Assembly: GCA_036186865.1 (NCBI GenBank)
Contig: AP025067.1
Span: 19,428,055-19,492,054 of the forward strand
Source: Eustoma russellianum
Taxonomy: Eukaryota > Streptophyta > Magnoliopsida > Gentianales > Gentianaceae
Reading direction: 5' to 3'
Length of the DNA stretch: 64,000 nt
In this document: piece by piece, positions 33,447 through 44,721 of the stretch
Position numbering within the stretch: the stretch's first letter is position 1
How the letters are laid out: every line of letters starts with the position of its first letter
Position numbers and translations under genes: made by a program
Notes under the pieces: model-generated
Told to the model about the DNA's origin: nothing
What the model saw: only the letters and a program-made list of their open reading frames with translations
The model's database searches: none

Positions 33447-36326
33447 AATAAGTTTCGTCCTTGAAACTTGTGTGTGGTGTGATCAATGACTTAGTATGGT
33501 TCTACTTAATCATTTACTTAGATAATGACCATGCTAAACCTCTGTTGCGTGTTGTGATACGTTAACCATTTTACTTCTTTATCATAGGCTAAAGTCTCGA
33601 GAATCATTCTTTGTACCCAACAAGGAAGTTTCTAAGTCTATATTCGTTGCTTATATAAAATCCTAGCCTATTCTAGAATCAAGCTTAGGGGTATTGTCAC
33701 CATAATAAGGGTTTTGTAACTCAACCGTCAGTTTATAACGTACTTCTATCTGGAGTCATCAGCAGGCATCTAAAATCAGTTCTTAGGTGTACTATATTCT
33801 ATAACTTAATTTTTTTTATAATTACGACTTATAAACTTTCCTTTATACCACTTGAAGTGTATCATTCAACTTATTGTAGTCTACCCGAACTCTTAACTCA
33901 TTATATATGATTCATCTCCTAGTCACTTGACCATCCAAAATATCCATCAAGTCCTTGGATGTATTAATCGTTACATTTCATACATATAGAATCAAGTCCT
34001 CAAAATCAGTTCTTATATACTTACAAATTAGTTCTATGATCAGGTCCTTACTTTCCTCAGAAATATCATCAACCGCCTACTATACGAAGTATGTGTATGG
34101 ACATGTTTTTCTTTCAAAGACAAGTAGCTTACGTAGCTATAATTTGGAATATAGCTTTAACTGTCTAAAATAATATACACTCTAATTTTTGTAAACACAA
34201 TAACCAATGTATCATATATTTGTTTTTGCAACGCGGTGTCTTAAATGACCATTTATAAAACAATCATATAACTTGTTCGCAATAGTATTACGGATAAAAC
34301 CACTTTAAAACAGTTGAAACACAATAATCGTAAAATTTCTTTTACAAAACGATTTGAACGCGGTGTCTTTTCCTTTCCAACGAAATATATATTTTGAAAG
34401 CTACATCTTGTTTCATATAATACAACCCTTGAAAAGTCAACAAGTATAAAGTTTCGTAAAACAATTTGGATAAAGTATCTCTTTTTTCAAAAAGTAGTAC
34501 ATATATTTTGAAACTATTCCTGCTTCACAAAATAAATTCATCGCAAGCTGATAAATGTCTTCAAAAGCATTTAATGGTAAAATTCTTGCAATGTTGATAG
34601 TTGATAAATAAAATTATTTTAGCAAAATTAATATGGCTAAATGAAATTTGAAAAATATAAGAGATGTATAAGAACTATATAAACCTATAGTTGTTCGAAA
34701 ACATCGACGTTTATAAATATATCTATTTTTCAGAGTTGTCGGAATAATTAAAATTTCATTATGTTGATATACAAATTCGAAGAGGAATATAGCCTTGTAA
34801 AGTAATATGCTAAAAATTAGAACTAGTTGAAATGTTTAGTAGCAAAATCTTTGAAATACTTTTGAAATATAGAATATATCTTGGTGTACATACTTATAAG
34901 AAAACGTTAAACTACTTAAAAATTAATAGTCCAACACTTCGTATATTTTTTTCCCTCTAAGTTACCCCTTAAGGTCAAATGAAAAATCCAACTATGTACC
35001 ATTTTTTTAATAAATCCTTAACTTAAATTGTCCAATCCTAGGATGACACACTAAATAATGATTGACTTAGGGCATTTTAATCCACCATGCTTCCGTGCGC
35101 CACCCTGATCCACCGTACTTCTTTACTTAGTTATTTTAACCGCTAATTTTAATTTAGATTTCACATGGAAAGCAACCACTACTTGTTCATACTTACTTTA
35201 TTTCATTTCAAGCCTACTCGATGCATCAATGTTTATGTGTTCCTATGAATCCACACTTAATCCAGAGTTGTAATAATTGTCATTCCATTGTACTTATTTC
35301 AGTAATGCTCGTTTATCACTATCAATTCATATACTAATAGGACTAGTATCTTCGGCTTATTTGATACTCTAAAATTCAACATCATAATCATAACTATAAC
35401 CCCCTTCGTACGGTATTCTTTGCTAAGCTCTACTGATCATAACGCTAATAAATCATTTTCTTAGTAATACGTTTTACTACAAGTCATCTCTTAAGAACTA
35501 CGAACCCAACTTAGACCTAGTCGCATTCCAACACTACTATCGAGGTAGAGACGTGAACCCGCTTCATTTATCATAATGGTACCGTATTCGCAGGGGTTGG
35601 ATCTAAGGAATTATATAAATGGTTATAATCAGCACTTAGGTAAGGCAAATAATTCGGAGTCGTATGGGGTGCCCTAGGTTTATTTGCGCATATCCCTTAT
35701 CCGATCATCACTTAGGTCTAATGTCATAGCTTACTTCTAGAATCGATACTATTACGTCTAAAATCACGATACTTGGTATCATCATTTCTTACGCCTAAAA
35801 TCATTACTTATTTCTAAGTTCAATGCTTAGAATATAATCATCGCTAATGTCTATGGTCGTTACTTAGTGTGATCACCTCTTATGACTAAGATCGGTCCTT
35901 ATATTCAAATCATCACCTAATGTTCATATCACCACTTAATTTCTAGAGCCGATATTTTATATTGTCATTCCTTAAGTCTAAAATCATTGCTTACGGGCAA
36001 GATCATCATTTAATTTCCAAAATCACGTCTTAGTTCCAGGTCATACTTAGTATATAATTAGCGTTTATGTCTAAAATTAATGCTTAATTCGAAGATCAGC
36101 TCTTAATCACGATCATCGTTTATGTCTAAAATTGTGACTTACGAGTAGGATCATCCCTTAATTTCTAAAGTCATGTTTTATTTCAAATGATATGCCCAAC
36201 ATATAATTATTTCTCACGACTACAAATCGGTACTTATGTCTAAGATCGTGACTTTGGGACAAAATTGTAACTTAATTTCTAAGATCATAGCTTAATACTA
36301 TGCTCCCGCCGTGGATGTGGAGCCAT
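33447..36326 (-). other. Internal region of H, no coding capacity seen
   Basis: No ORF of interest on either strand and no gag or pol motif apart from the pol-end signature beside the PPT. The part nearest the primer site (about 35660-36300) is built of degenerate short repeats; the rest (33500-35650) is AT-rich unique sequence. Confidence 0.65.
35660..36300. repeat. Degenerate repeat field in H
   Basis: Many diverged copies of short phrases such as CTAAAATCATTGCTTA, CTTAATTTCTAAAATCA and TTATGTCTAAAATT follow one another at irregular spacing of about 25-60 bases. The period is not fixed, which suggests an old tandem repeat. Confidence 0.55.
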
Positions 36327-36338
36327 GCTCTGATACCA
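36327..36338 (-). other. Primer binding site of H (initiator tRNA-Met)
   Basis: Plus strand GCTCTGATACCA; two bases separate it from the LTR. The LTR here begins TATAGCG where the related copy at 1611 has the canonical terminal CA (TG on this strand), so the terminal base has mutated. Confidence 0.85.
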
Positions 36339-36536
36339 CCTATAGCGACCCGTCCCGAGCCTTAGTACTCGAAACGGCTCATCCGCCGTATCTCGCTAAG
36401 GAGAATACAAGACGTCGATACAATTCAATTACACGTCATCGAAATAACATAAATCAATGTCAGCTGAAGTCGTAAACTAAAAAAAATCCTCGATAAAATA
36501 ACCATCATCATTAATACATATGTCTTGGAAACTCTA

Positions 36537-36546
36537 NNNNNNNNNN
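36537..36546. other. Assembly gap (10 N)
   Basis: Ten N within the 5' LTR of H. The join is plausible because both sides match the same LTR family, but the missing length is unknown. Confidence 0.99.
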
Positions 36547-37074
36547 TACATAAACCTCGAATATCCAAATAACTGTCTCGGCTAAATCCTCGAAAGCCTC
36601 GTCCGAGTATTCCTCAGCCCCAAACTCTCCGTTCTTGATCTTCCACAGTATGCCAACTTATTTACCTGTCTATCTGCAAAACTGGTTGGTAGAGGGGGGT
36701 GAGCGACATACATCGCCCCCGCAAGTAGCCCGACTATATTTACTACGGGATCATACACGGACAGCAAGTGTAAAGAAAATAAATAAACAACGAAATATAA
36801 AATAGCATGCTTCTCTTTGCAACTAGAGTTTACCTTTTCACCTTTCTAACCAGTCAAGCAAGTAATAGTACAGAAACACATAAAGAAAAGCAACCATAAC
36901 TAACACCAATAACTGAATCGTAGGACAAACACACATTCACCCAATCAGATGCAGTACACAACTTCATGATGCATGTCTTTTCACACTACCGTGTCACACA
37001 CCCGATCACATCATATCACACGTTATGCTCTTTCTATCCATGTCATGCAATGCATGTCCCGGGATCCTATCACA

Positions 37075-37183
37075 CGCTCCGTAACATGGAGTCAGCGCAC
37101 ACGCTCCGTAACGTGGAGTCAGCGAACACACGCTCCGTAACGTGGAGTCGGTGAACACACACTCCGTAACGTGGAGTCACTCG
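37075..37183. repeat. Tandem repeat in H LTR
   Basis: Four copies of about 27-29 bases with the core ACGCTCCGTAACGTGGAGTC. Each core holds the short inverted repeat CTCC...GGAG, so transcripts could form a row of small hairpins. Confidence 0.85.
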
Positions 37184-38392
37184 CTCTGAAGGGATGCACG
37201 TGCCATGAATGCTTCACACACAATCTGGCGCACACCTGCTCCTATATATACCCGCGCCCATACACATGTATATATACTTGCATGTATACCCCTATTTTAT
37301 TACGATGTATCCTTACTCATACATATATCTGCGCACATACACGCGCACATGCACTTGTAAGAATACCCGCTTTGATTTGTTTTCTTTTGATTCAATTCAT
37401 TATTTCCCATCATGTTTCATCATTTAACATCATCAAATTATCGATATAATATCGCATATGCTAATTTTTACCTTAATATAGTTACACCTTTAATCCATGC
37501 ATAGCCTCAGTTTCTCTCATAAAATTACTTCCAGCACGTAAAAAGAAAAAGGAAAGGCACAGCAAAATCACGTGTACACAAACTACATGAAACCCAATAA
37601 AATTTGCATATTAATTAATCTTGCCAGCGGCCATATGAAAATAATTCCACAAAATAAAATTCCACAAAATTATTGCATCTTTCATACGTATATACACATA
37701 CTCGATACATATATACAACAAATACTTACGTATATAAATCAATCTATGCAAATCACAATTACGTATGCATGATCCGATTTGATACGAAAATAGCATAATA
37801 GCTTTATAAAAACATAGCAAATATAGCAAGGATACTTGACTCTTGCTTCAATTAAATGTACTACGCGAAGAAATGGAGTGAAGAACGGATGAAATTGGTT
37901 GCTTTTCCTTTCTATATGTTGGCGGATGCAGGTGGCCTTGGAAGAAAAACTGCTGGCCGCTTATGATGCTATGGGGGAGGCAGGGCTGGCCTCTTTTTTG
38001 AAATATTAAGATTGGAGAAATTGAATGCTAGCCAGAATAAGGGTGGCTGCCGAGGGTTTTTAATAAAAGGGGAGGGATTTGTTTTGTCTATTATGTAGGT
38101 ATAGATATATATATATATTAGGTAAACTCTTAAGATATTTAGGTTATCTTGTTCTAATTTGAATTTGTAATTTGATTAAACTTTATCTACTATTCACTTC
38201 CTAATCATATTAGGATTCTAGGTATTGTTTTTGTTTTGTTTTATTTCCTTTTACTAACTCATGACGTGTATATGTAATATAATATGTATATATATATTTT
38301 ATTGTCTTCTGTGTTTGTTAACGTGTGTGCGCCTGTGTGTATTGCATGGAGTTGCATACAATGTTTACGTATAAAAGTCACGGGTCATAACA

Positions 38393-38509
38393 TCAATAGT
38401 TGACTCTTAGATGCAGTTCTGAATCTTATTAGTGGGGGTAGCTATCAGACCTATTTGATGCACGAAAAGAGTTCTGTTGTGTTTGGAAATTGCTATTGTT
38501 TTCGGCAAT
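38393..38509. other. Short unassigned segment between H and the LINE target site
   Basis: 117 bases that probably join, across the LINE, with 44738-44897 as one original host segment. One plus-strand frame is open for about 30 codons up to TAA at 38509-38511, but it is too short to assign. Confidence 0.3.
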
Positions 38510-38525
38510 AAATCTTGTCCCAGGT
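38510..38525. repeat. LINE target-site duplication, left copy
   Basis: AAATCTTGTCCCAGGT (16 bases), repeated exactly at 44722-44737 after the LINE poly(A). Length and position fit target-primed reverse transcription. Confidence 0.92.
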
Positions 38526-38685
38526 AAGGCACGATGGAGGTGGCGGCGGCGATACATGGCGATGGCAATAGAGTCACCAACATCTGATCGATTCCACTGT
38601 TTTCAATCTGATTTACATTACTTTTGTTTGCGTCATTGGTTAATGCTTTCCAGAGGTGAGTGTATACGGCTTTCTCTGATCTCCT

Positions 38686-40110
38686 ATGGCGGATCAACAG
38701 TTACCAACACCGAAAAAACCAACCTTTTCTGAGATTGTCGCACCAAAATCTTTAACAAGGCCGGATCAACCACGTGCTGTTCAGAGGTATAAAGGATTGC
38801 CTTCTATATCATTTTCTGCGGATGAGGTTTATACGTTTTCTCAACCATATAGATTTTCTCTAATCGGCTCCTTTTGGAATGGCCGCCCATCTATGAAACA
38901 ATTAAATGTCTCGTTTGAACGTATTGGATTCAAGGTTACGCCAAAAATTGGACATTTAGATGCCCAACATATTCTCATAACCTTTCAGAATGAGGACGAC
39001 TATCAACGATGCTTTTTACGTCGTTCATGGGTTTTGCATGGATATCATATGCGTGTTACGAAGTGGACACCGGACTTTGATCCGAATTGTGACACACCTA
39101 TTGTCCCGGTATGGGTCTTGATTAAAGGATTGCCATTGTTTTTGCATAATCGGACATCTTTATGGGATATAGCACATATGATTGGCACACCATTGCGAAT
39201 GGATACAGCTACAATGCAAGGATTACGACCTTCAGTGGTGCGCCTTTGTATCGAAATTGATATCTCAAAACCTCGGCCGTCTAGGCTGCATGTTCAGGGA
39301 GGCCAATATGAATTTTACCCAACAGTGGAATATGAGGAGGTGCCAAAATTTTGTACAGATTGCAGAATGTTGGGTCATGAAATTACTAGCTGTAAAGGGA
39401 AGTCTGCACACCAAGATGAGCAGCCAGTACGGGTAGTTAAAGTGGGGGACGGGGCAAAGCATAATGACAAAAAGCAGCGATGGACTCCAAGGAAAAATCC
39501 CCCAGTAACAAAGCAATCAAAAGATCCTTACCAGGTCCAGGCTGAGCAAACTGTTCATAATACTGCTCCTCCTGATGATCAGAATGAGCCTGTTGCTACT
39601 GTAGAAGGAGTAGTTGACAGTCACAATATTGAGATTGAAGCCCTGCAGCCCATAGATGTCACTGAAAAGCAAGATTTAGCAAAGTTAGGAGCTTCAAAGG
39701 AAATCGATGTGGAAGAAGCAGATGATATGATTGTGGCTAATGTTTCAGACACAGAGCCAACTATTCTAGAGAGGTATAATCGTTTTGCTGAATTTATGTC
39801 CGCGTTATCCCCTAATGATCAACATTATGCGAATGTAATTAAGGAGCAAGTATACCAAACAGTATATAATGCTTGGCTAGGGGATTTGTCCATCAACTAT
39901 CAGGATGTTGATCCTCCTAGAGGTGTACAATCAGGGGAAGCTGCGCGTGATAGTGAAAGTGACTTGATTATGCAATTGACTTCACAGCCAGCAATAGTTC
40001 GAAGGAATAGACGGCCAAGAAGTGCCTTGCCACTTCCACCTCCATCATCTATCGTCACTCGTTCTTGTGTCCAAGATCCTTCAAGCTCAAAAACTCACAC
40101 TACCCAATGA
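38686..40110 (+). CDS. LINE ORF1, DUF4283/zinc-knuckle RNA-binding protein
   Basis: 474 residues, intact. Residues about 45-190 resemble DUF4283, the RNA-recognition-like fold of plant L1 ORF1 proteins (FSLIGSFWNGRPSMKQL, ILITFQNEDDYQRCFLR, VPVWVLIKGLP). A CCHC knuckle follows at about 218-231 (CTDCRMLGHEITSC), then a basic segment (KKQRWTPRKNP) and a long acidic, low-complexity tail. It would bind LINE RNA in a ribonucleoprotein particle. The start at 38686 is the first ATG of the open frame. Its stop codon overlaps the ORF2 start as ATGA. Confidence 0.9.
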   Translation: MADQQLPTPKKPTFSEIVAPKSLTRPDQPRAVQRYKGLPSISFSADEVYTFSQPYRFSLIGSFWNGRPSMKQLNVSFERIGFKVTPKIGHLDAQHILITFQNEDDYQRCFLRRSWVLHGYHMRVTKWTPDFDPNCDTPIVPVWVLIKGLPLFLHNRTSLWDIAHMIGTPLRMDTATMQGLRPSVVRLCIEIDISKPRPSRLHVQGGQYEFYPTVEYEEVPKFCTDCRMLGHEITSCKGKSAHQDEQPVRVVKVGDGAKHNDKKQRWTPRKNPPVTKQSKDPYQVQAEQTVHNTAPPDDQNEPVATVEGVVDSHNIEIEALQPIDVTEKQDLAKLGASKEIDVEEADDMIVANVSDTEPTILERYNRFAEFMSALSPNDQHYANVIKEQVYQTVYNAWLGDLSINYQDVDPPRGVQSGEAARDSESDLIMQLTSQPAIVRRNRRPRSALPLPPPSSIVTRSCVQDPSSSKTHTTQ

Positions 40111-43100
40111 AGTACATTATCTGGAATGTGGGTGGACTGCGGACCTCTTTGCATCGTCTTAAGCGTTTAGTCCAGAAACATCATATTCAATTGCTGATTA
40201 TCATTGAGCCAAAGCAATCAGCAGATAAAATAATACGACTTCAATTGAAGTTATCTTTCACAAACTCTATAGTCACATGCTCAGACAATATTTGGGTGTT
40301 TTGGCAGCGTACCAGTCTTCAACTAGATAATGTTTTTCACGGAGAACAAATTAGCTTATTACAATTTTGCACTGGCCAGTTAGGACATCATATTTCTATA
40401 AGCCTGGTCTATGGTAGGCATACTGTGACAGACCGAAGACGATTATGGTTGCAGATGCACCAATATACACATCATGCTCATGATCTGTGGTTGGTTGGAG
40501 GTGATTTTAATACCTATATGTCAGTACAGGAACATCATGGTACCTCAATGCCACAGTTATCATCATTGGAAGAATTTGTAGACTGTGTATCCCAATGTTC
40601 TCTAATTGACTTACCTTATGACGGATCTCCTTACACATGGGTTGGAGGCCGTGGTTTGGGTATCGTTAAAAGGCGATTGGATCGAATACTATGCACTCAA
40701 AGGTTTTATGATCAGTTCCCAATGGTTAAGGTTAAGCATTTATCAAGGATCACTTCGGATCATGCACCATTACTACTCAATCTTAATGTCCAGTCAGACA
40801 CAACACCACGGTCCTTTCGTTTCCTCAATGTTTGGACGGAGCATAATGATTTTTTGAAGTTTGTAGCTGGACAATGGTCTACCTATCCAACAATTGGGGG
40901 AATGCGAGGTATGTATAATAAATTACAGAATTTAAAGAAAGATTTGCAGCATTGGAATAAACGAGTGTTTGGAAATATCTTCAACAAATTAGCTGCAGTT
41001 GAAAGAGAAGCAAATATACAGGAAGCCATATATGATTCGAATCCTACAATGGAGAACAGAGCTAAATATCACCAGGTGAAGGCGGAATATCTGAAAGTTA
41101 CAAACTACGAGCAGAAGTTTTGGGAACAGAAAGCTCGTTGTAAATGGCTTATGCAAGGGGATGGAAACACAGCTTACTTTCATAATTTAGTAAAAGATAG
41201 ACACCGCAGGTAGAGTATCACTCGAATTAAAACCACAGCAGGAGATATATGTCAGACAAAGGAGGCCATTCAGGCTGAGGCGGTTTCATATTTTACTCAG
41301 CTGTTCAAGGAGGAAGAGGTTCCGAATCCCGACGACTTACTGCAATACGTCCCAGAGTTGATTAATCTTGAAATGAATGTTGCACTTACTCAAATGCCTA
41401 CGCTAGAAGAAGTTAAAACCGCAGTCTGGTCGCTTGATCCAAATAATGCAGCTGGTCCTGATGGCTATAATGGCTTCTTTTTTCGACATTGTTGGGAGAT
41501 CATATGCCATGATGTCCACAAAGCAGTACAGGAGTATTTTCTTGGCATTCGAATACCCCAAGCTATGGGCAGTACACTAATTGTCCTAATACCAAAAAAA
41601 CAGGTTCCAACTACATTTGCAGACTTTCGGCCTATATCGCTATCAAACTTCATGTCCAAACTTGGAACGCGTATCTTGACAACTCGGCTTTCTAACATCT
41701 TGCCTGACATTATATCTAAGGAGCAGGCGGGCTTCATGAAAGGTAGGTATATCACAGAACATGTTATTACTGCGCAGGAACTCACGCATGTGCTGGATAA
41801 AAAAGTGCGTGGTTACAACATTATACTTAAGCTGGATATGATGAAAGCATTTGATAGAGTGAATCGGACGTTTCTTCGGGCTTTACTACAACGAATGGGG
41901 TTCTCGGCACAGTTTCTCAAGCTTATATTTAGCCATCTAGAGAGCACAACATTATCTATTGTAATCAATGGTGCACCATGTGGTTTCTTCAAGCCGACGC
42001 GAGGGGTAAAGCAGGGCGACCCCCTTTCCCCCATACTATTTATTTTGGTTTCAGAGGCCTTCTCCAGAGGACTTAACTCATTGGTTGTAAATGGTACTAT
42101 TAAGCCATATGCAGTGGGTAGAGTTAGACCAATAATTACTCATCTTGCTTTTGCAGATGATCTATTGGTGTTTCTCAATGGCTTGCCGGCTAATCTGAAG
42201 AGGTTTAAACAATTTTTGGATCTTTACCAGGAGATAACCGGCCAAAAAGTCAATCTAAGCAAGAGCCGTTTTATTACTTCTAAGCATGTTATGCCAAGTC
42301 AGCTTCGAGCTATGGAAGCACAACTTCAAATACATTCTGCCTCATTGCCCATGAAGTATCTGGGAGTGCAATTAATTCGAGGACGTCTTAGGCCAATCCA
42401 TTGTACAGATCTACTTGCTAGTATTGATAGACGAATATTGGGTTGGCATAATCGATTTCTATCTCCTGCAGGAAGATTAGCCTTGGTAAAATCTGTTTTG
42501 AGCTCTATACCAACACATATCGTAGCAGCACATCAACTACCAAAGAGTATAATTCGAGCTATTCGACAGAAAATTTGTAATTTCATCTGGTCAATACAAG
42601 GCAATGCACCAAGATACCATTGGGTTAGCTGGAAAACATTATTTATGCCAAAGGCCGAAGGGGGCTTCGGTCTTCGTAGGATGGAGGATTTGACTCAGGC
42701 ATATTCATGTAAATTATGGTGGTCATATCACAATAAGGATAGTTTATGGACAGCCTTTCTCTCTTCTAAGTATGGTCATCGACAACATTACATACCATGC
42801 ATTACAGATACAGTGACTTGGAAAAGAATTTGCTCAGTTCATGACTTATGCTCCCCACATGCAGTAGGTCAACTACGGTCACGGACATGGACATTGGAAT
42901 CAAATGGACAGTTCACAATCAAGTCTGCATATGAATTGCTTCGGAGCTCTGGACCAAAATATCTGTCTCACAGGTTTATCTAGCACCGTTTGCAGCAGCC
43001 AAATAATCAAATCATACTATGGAAGCTATATCACCATGCATTACCCATTGAAGATAATTTGCGTAGGTTCACTGCCATATGTCCCACATGCTGTCCCTTT

Positions 43101-43973
43101 TGTCATAACTCCTCGGCCACACAAGCGCATTTGTTTTTAAAGTGCACATATATTCAACAGATATGGAAGTACTATGCATCAATGGTTGACGGACCACAGC
43201 CAGGCAACATGCATTTATTTCAGTATCTTGTGTCATGGTGGACATCTACGAGTGAGAAGTCTTTTCAAGGAGTGTTGAGGCTCATTGTACCAGGAATTGT
43301 GGTATGGCAAATATGGAAGGCTTACTCAGCAATGATATTTGGTGGAGAGCAATATCATTCTGACCAGCTGAAAGAAAGTATTAGACGTCATATCTATACT
43401 TGGAGTTGTGCACAGCATGGCAGGAAATTTGTCACTAATGAACATGATCTCATTCTGTTTGGACTGACTCCAAGAATGCGGCTTCGGCATCCACAAATTG
43501 TCAGATGGCGTACACCCCCTCCGGGAAGATTGAAGCTGAATGTAGATGCAGCACATGGTTCCATTACAGCATCAGGAGGTGCAATTTTGAGAGACATAGA
43601 AGGCAATTTAAAGGAAGCAATTGTATTTTATCTCCCATTGTCTTCTCCATTTCAAGCGGAGCTACAAGCGGCTAGTATGGCGCTTTTGTATTTTTTGCAA
43701 CGTTATAGGCAATTGGATATGGAGCTAGATTCAAAAGGCGTAGTTGAGTATCTTCATTCTGAGAGTGTTTCTCCTCTTCTTCATAGTCTAATCATCCATG
43801 GGAATGTTATGGTTTCGCATATACTACGCCAGGCAAATGAGGTGGCTCACTTGTTGGCACAGTTTGGGCAACTACATCAGCAATTTCATCATTTCTGTAC
43901 ATTGTCTATGCTGCCTCCTATGGTTAAAGGGGCCCTACTTACAGATGTCTCAACTCCGCACATAAGAATTTAA
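40107..43973 (+). pseudogene. LINE ORF2: endonuclease, reverse transcriptase, RNase H (two in-frame TAG stops)
   Basis: One continuous frame of 1289 codons interrupted only by TAG at 41211-41213 and 42981-42983. The apurinic-type endonuclease lies at residues 1-235 (IIWNVGGL, VGGDFN, RITSDHAPL). RT spans about residues 415-770 (DPNNAAGPDGYNG, KLDMMKAFDRVN, GVKQGDPLSP, catalytic LAFADDLLVF). A zinc-binding RT-associated region follows (CPTCCPFCHN, W-rich). A C-terminal RNase H ends the protein (LKLNVDAAHG, AELQAAS, ELDSKGVVEYL), which is usual in plant L1 lineages. The start ATG overlaps the ORF1 stop. Both stops lie between domains, so endonuclease and RT cores are each intact in sequence, but the full protein cannot be made without readthrough. 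Confidence 0.92.
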
Positions 43974-43974
43974 T

Positions 43975-44664
43975 ATGGCGAATGCACATCACTCATTTCC
44001 GCTTGTCTGCCTGTGTCAACCATGGACACAGGCAGTATGGGTAATCTCTATACTTTGGCTTCCTCTTCTTGCTTATTATTCTCAAATTACATATGTCCTG
44101 TCCGTATCTCGTGATACGGGCAGACCGGGTATTATCTGTTCACTGCATCATTCTATCATATTTGCGCTTTACAACGTCAATTTGATTAATGCTTTGTTTT
44201 CTTTTCATATGACACATATTGGCTGCGCTCTGCATGGATACACTGATTTATGGATCTGGGCATGCAATATTGTGGAGGGGAGTATACATGAACAGGCCAA
44301 CATTGATTACCATTTGATGAATCACACTTATTGGATGATATTCAGATTTCTTCAACTACAGACTAAGCACTGTTTATATTGGGATTTCTTCTCTAAACCA
44401 AGACCACATTGGATTCTGTTGATGGTTACCTCCTGCTGCCTTATTCACAGCTACATTCAGGATTTTGTGCTTCACAATTTTTTCTTTTCTCTATTTATGA
44501 TTACTCCACATATAAATATGCACGCTTTTTCCTTCGCCAAGGTTTTATCCACAAGGGTGGTTTTACTTGGCAAGGTTTTAATGCGACATATCATATATGA
44601 CTGGAGACTACAAATATTAGAAGCATTATACTACTGTTTTGCCTTTCAGGATGAGTATATGTAA
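43975..44664 (+). CDS. LINE third ORF, 229 residues, unknown function
   Basis: It opens one base after the ORF2 stop (TAA T ATG), in the +1 frame relative to ORF2, and runs 690 bases without a stop to near the LINE 3' end. The protein is rich in W, H, F, L and Y, with several hydrophobic stretches long enough for membrane segments (residues about 20-45, 62-80, 145-165, 168-182). I recognise no domain. Plant L1 elements normally have two ORFs. It may be chance, a relic of 3' sequence, or a real accessory protein. The start is the ATG nearest the ORF2 stop and no upstream alternative exists in this frame. Confidence 0.4.
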   Translation: MANAHHSFPLVCLCQPWTQAVWVISILWLPLLAYYSQITYVLSVSRDTGRPGIICSLHHSIIFALYNVNLINALFSFHMTHIGCALHGYTDLWIWACNIVEGSIHEQANIDYHLMNHTYWMIFRFLQLQTKHCLYWDFFSKPRPHWILLMVTSCCLIHSYIQDFVLHNFFFSLFMITPHINMHAFSFAKVLSTRVVLLGKVLMRHIIYDWRLQILEALYYCFAFQDEYM

Positions 44665-44721
44665 TATGGTTTCCCTCCACCATAAGTGAGGCTTTTAATA
44701 AAAATCTGTTCAATAAAAAAA
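44665..44721 (+). other. LINE 3' end and poly(A)
   Basis: A short 3' UTR with an AATAAA-type signal (TTTAATAAAAATCTG, then TTCAATAAAAAAAAA) ends in A10 or so before the target duplication. Confidence 0.85.

Larger units (their letters stand above)
33225..38392 (-). mobile_element. Element H: gypsy-derived LTR element without recognisable genes
   Basis: Minus strand: 5' LTR 36341-38392, primer site 36327-36338, non-coding internal region of about 2.9 kb, PPT 33432-33446, and a 3' LTR fragment of only 207 bases (33225-33431). The sequence before the PPT (CAAGGACGAAAC on the minus strand) is typical of the 3' end of Del/Tekay-like gypsy pol genes, so H is probably a large retrotransposon derivative of that group. 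The 3' LTR is cut at 33225, joined to P1, so no target duplication can be seen. Confidence 0.75.
36341..38392 (-). mobile_element. Element H: 5' LTR (contains 10-base N gap)
   Basis: About 2.05 kb. Its U5 end matches the LTR at 1-1611; its U3 end matches 33225-33431. A run of ten N at 36537-36546 is an assembly gap of unknown true size. A tandem repeat lies at 37075-37183. The plus-strand ORFs at 36966-37449 lie in this repeat and in low-complexity CA/TA sequence and are rejected. Confidence 0.8.
38526..44721 (+). mobile_element. L1-like LINE, near full length
   Basis: A 6.2-kb plus-strand non-LTR element between 16-bp target duplications. It has a 160-bp 5' UTR (from AAGGCACGATGGAGG), ORF1, ORF2 (endonuclease, RT, zinc-binding region, RNase H), a third ORF, and a short AT-rich 3' end (TTTTAATAAAAATCTG) with a poly(A) of about 10. 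The perfect duplications suggest a fairly recent insertion, though ORF2 carries two stop codons. Confidence 0.93.

Noticed and set aside
33500..35650. Hidden genes in the interior of H
   Set aside because: Checked for gag, protease, RT and integrase motifs on both strands; only the pol-end signature next to the PPT was seen.
37171..37449. 92-codon plus-strand ORF rich in C, Y, H, T
   Set aside because: Low-complexity CA/TA sequence within the H LTR; the composition explains it.
38407..38697. 96-codon minus-strand ORF
   Set aside because: It crosses the LINE target site and the LINE 5' UTR, so it joins unrelated sequences and cannot be an old gene.
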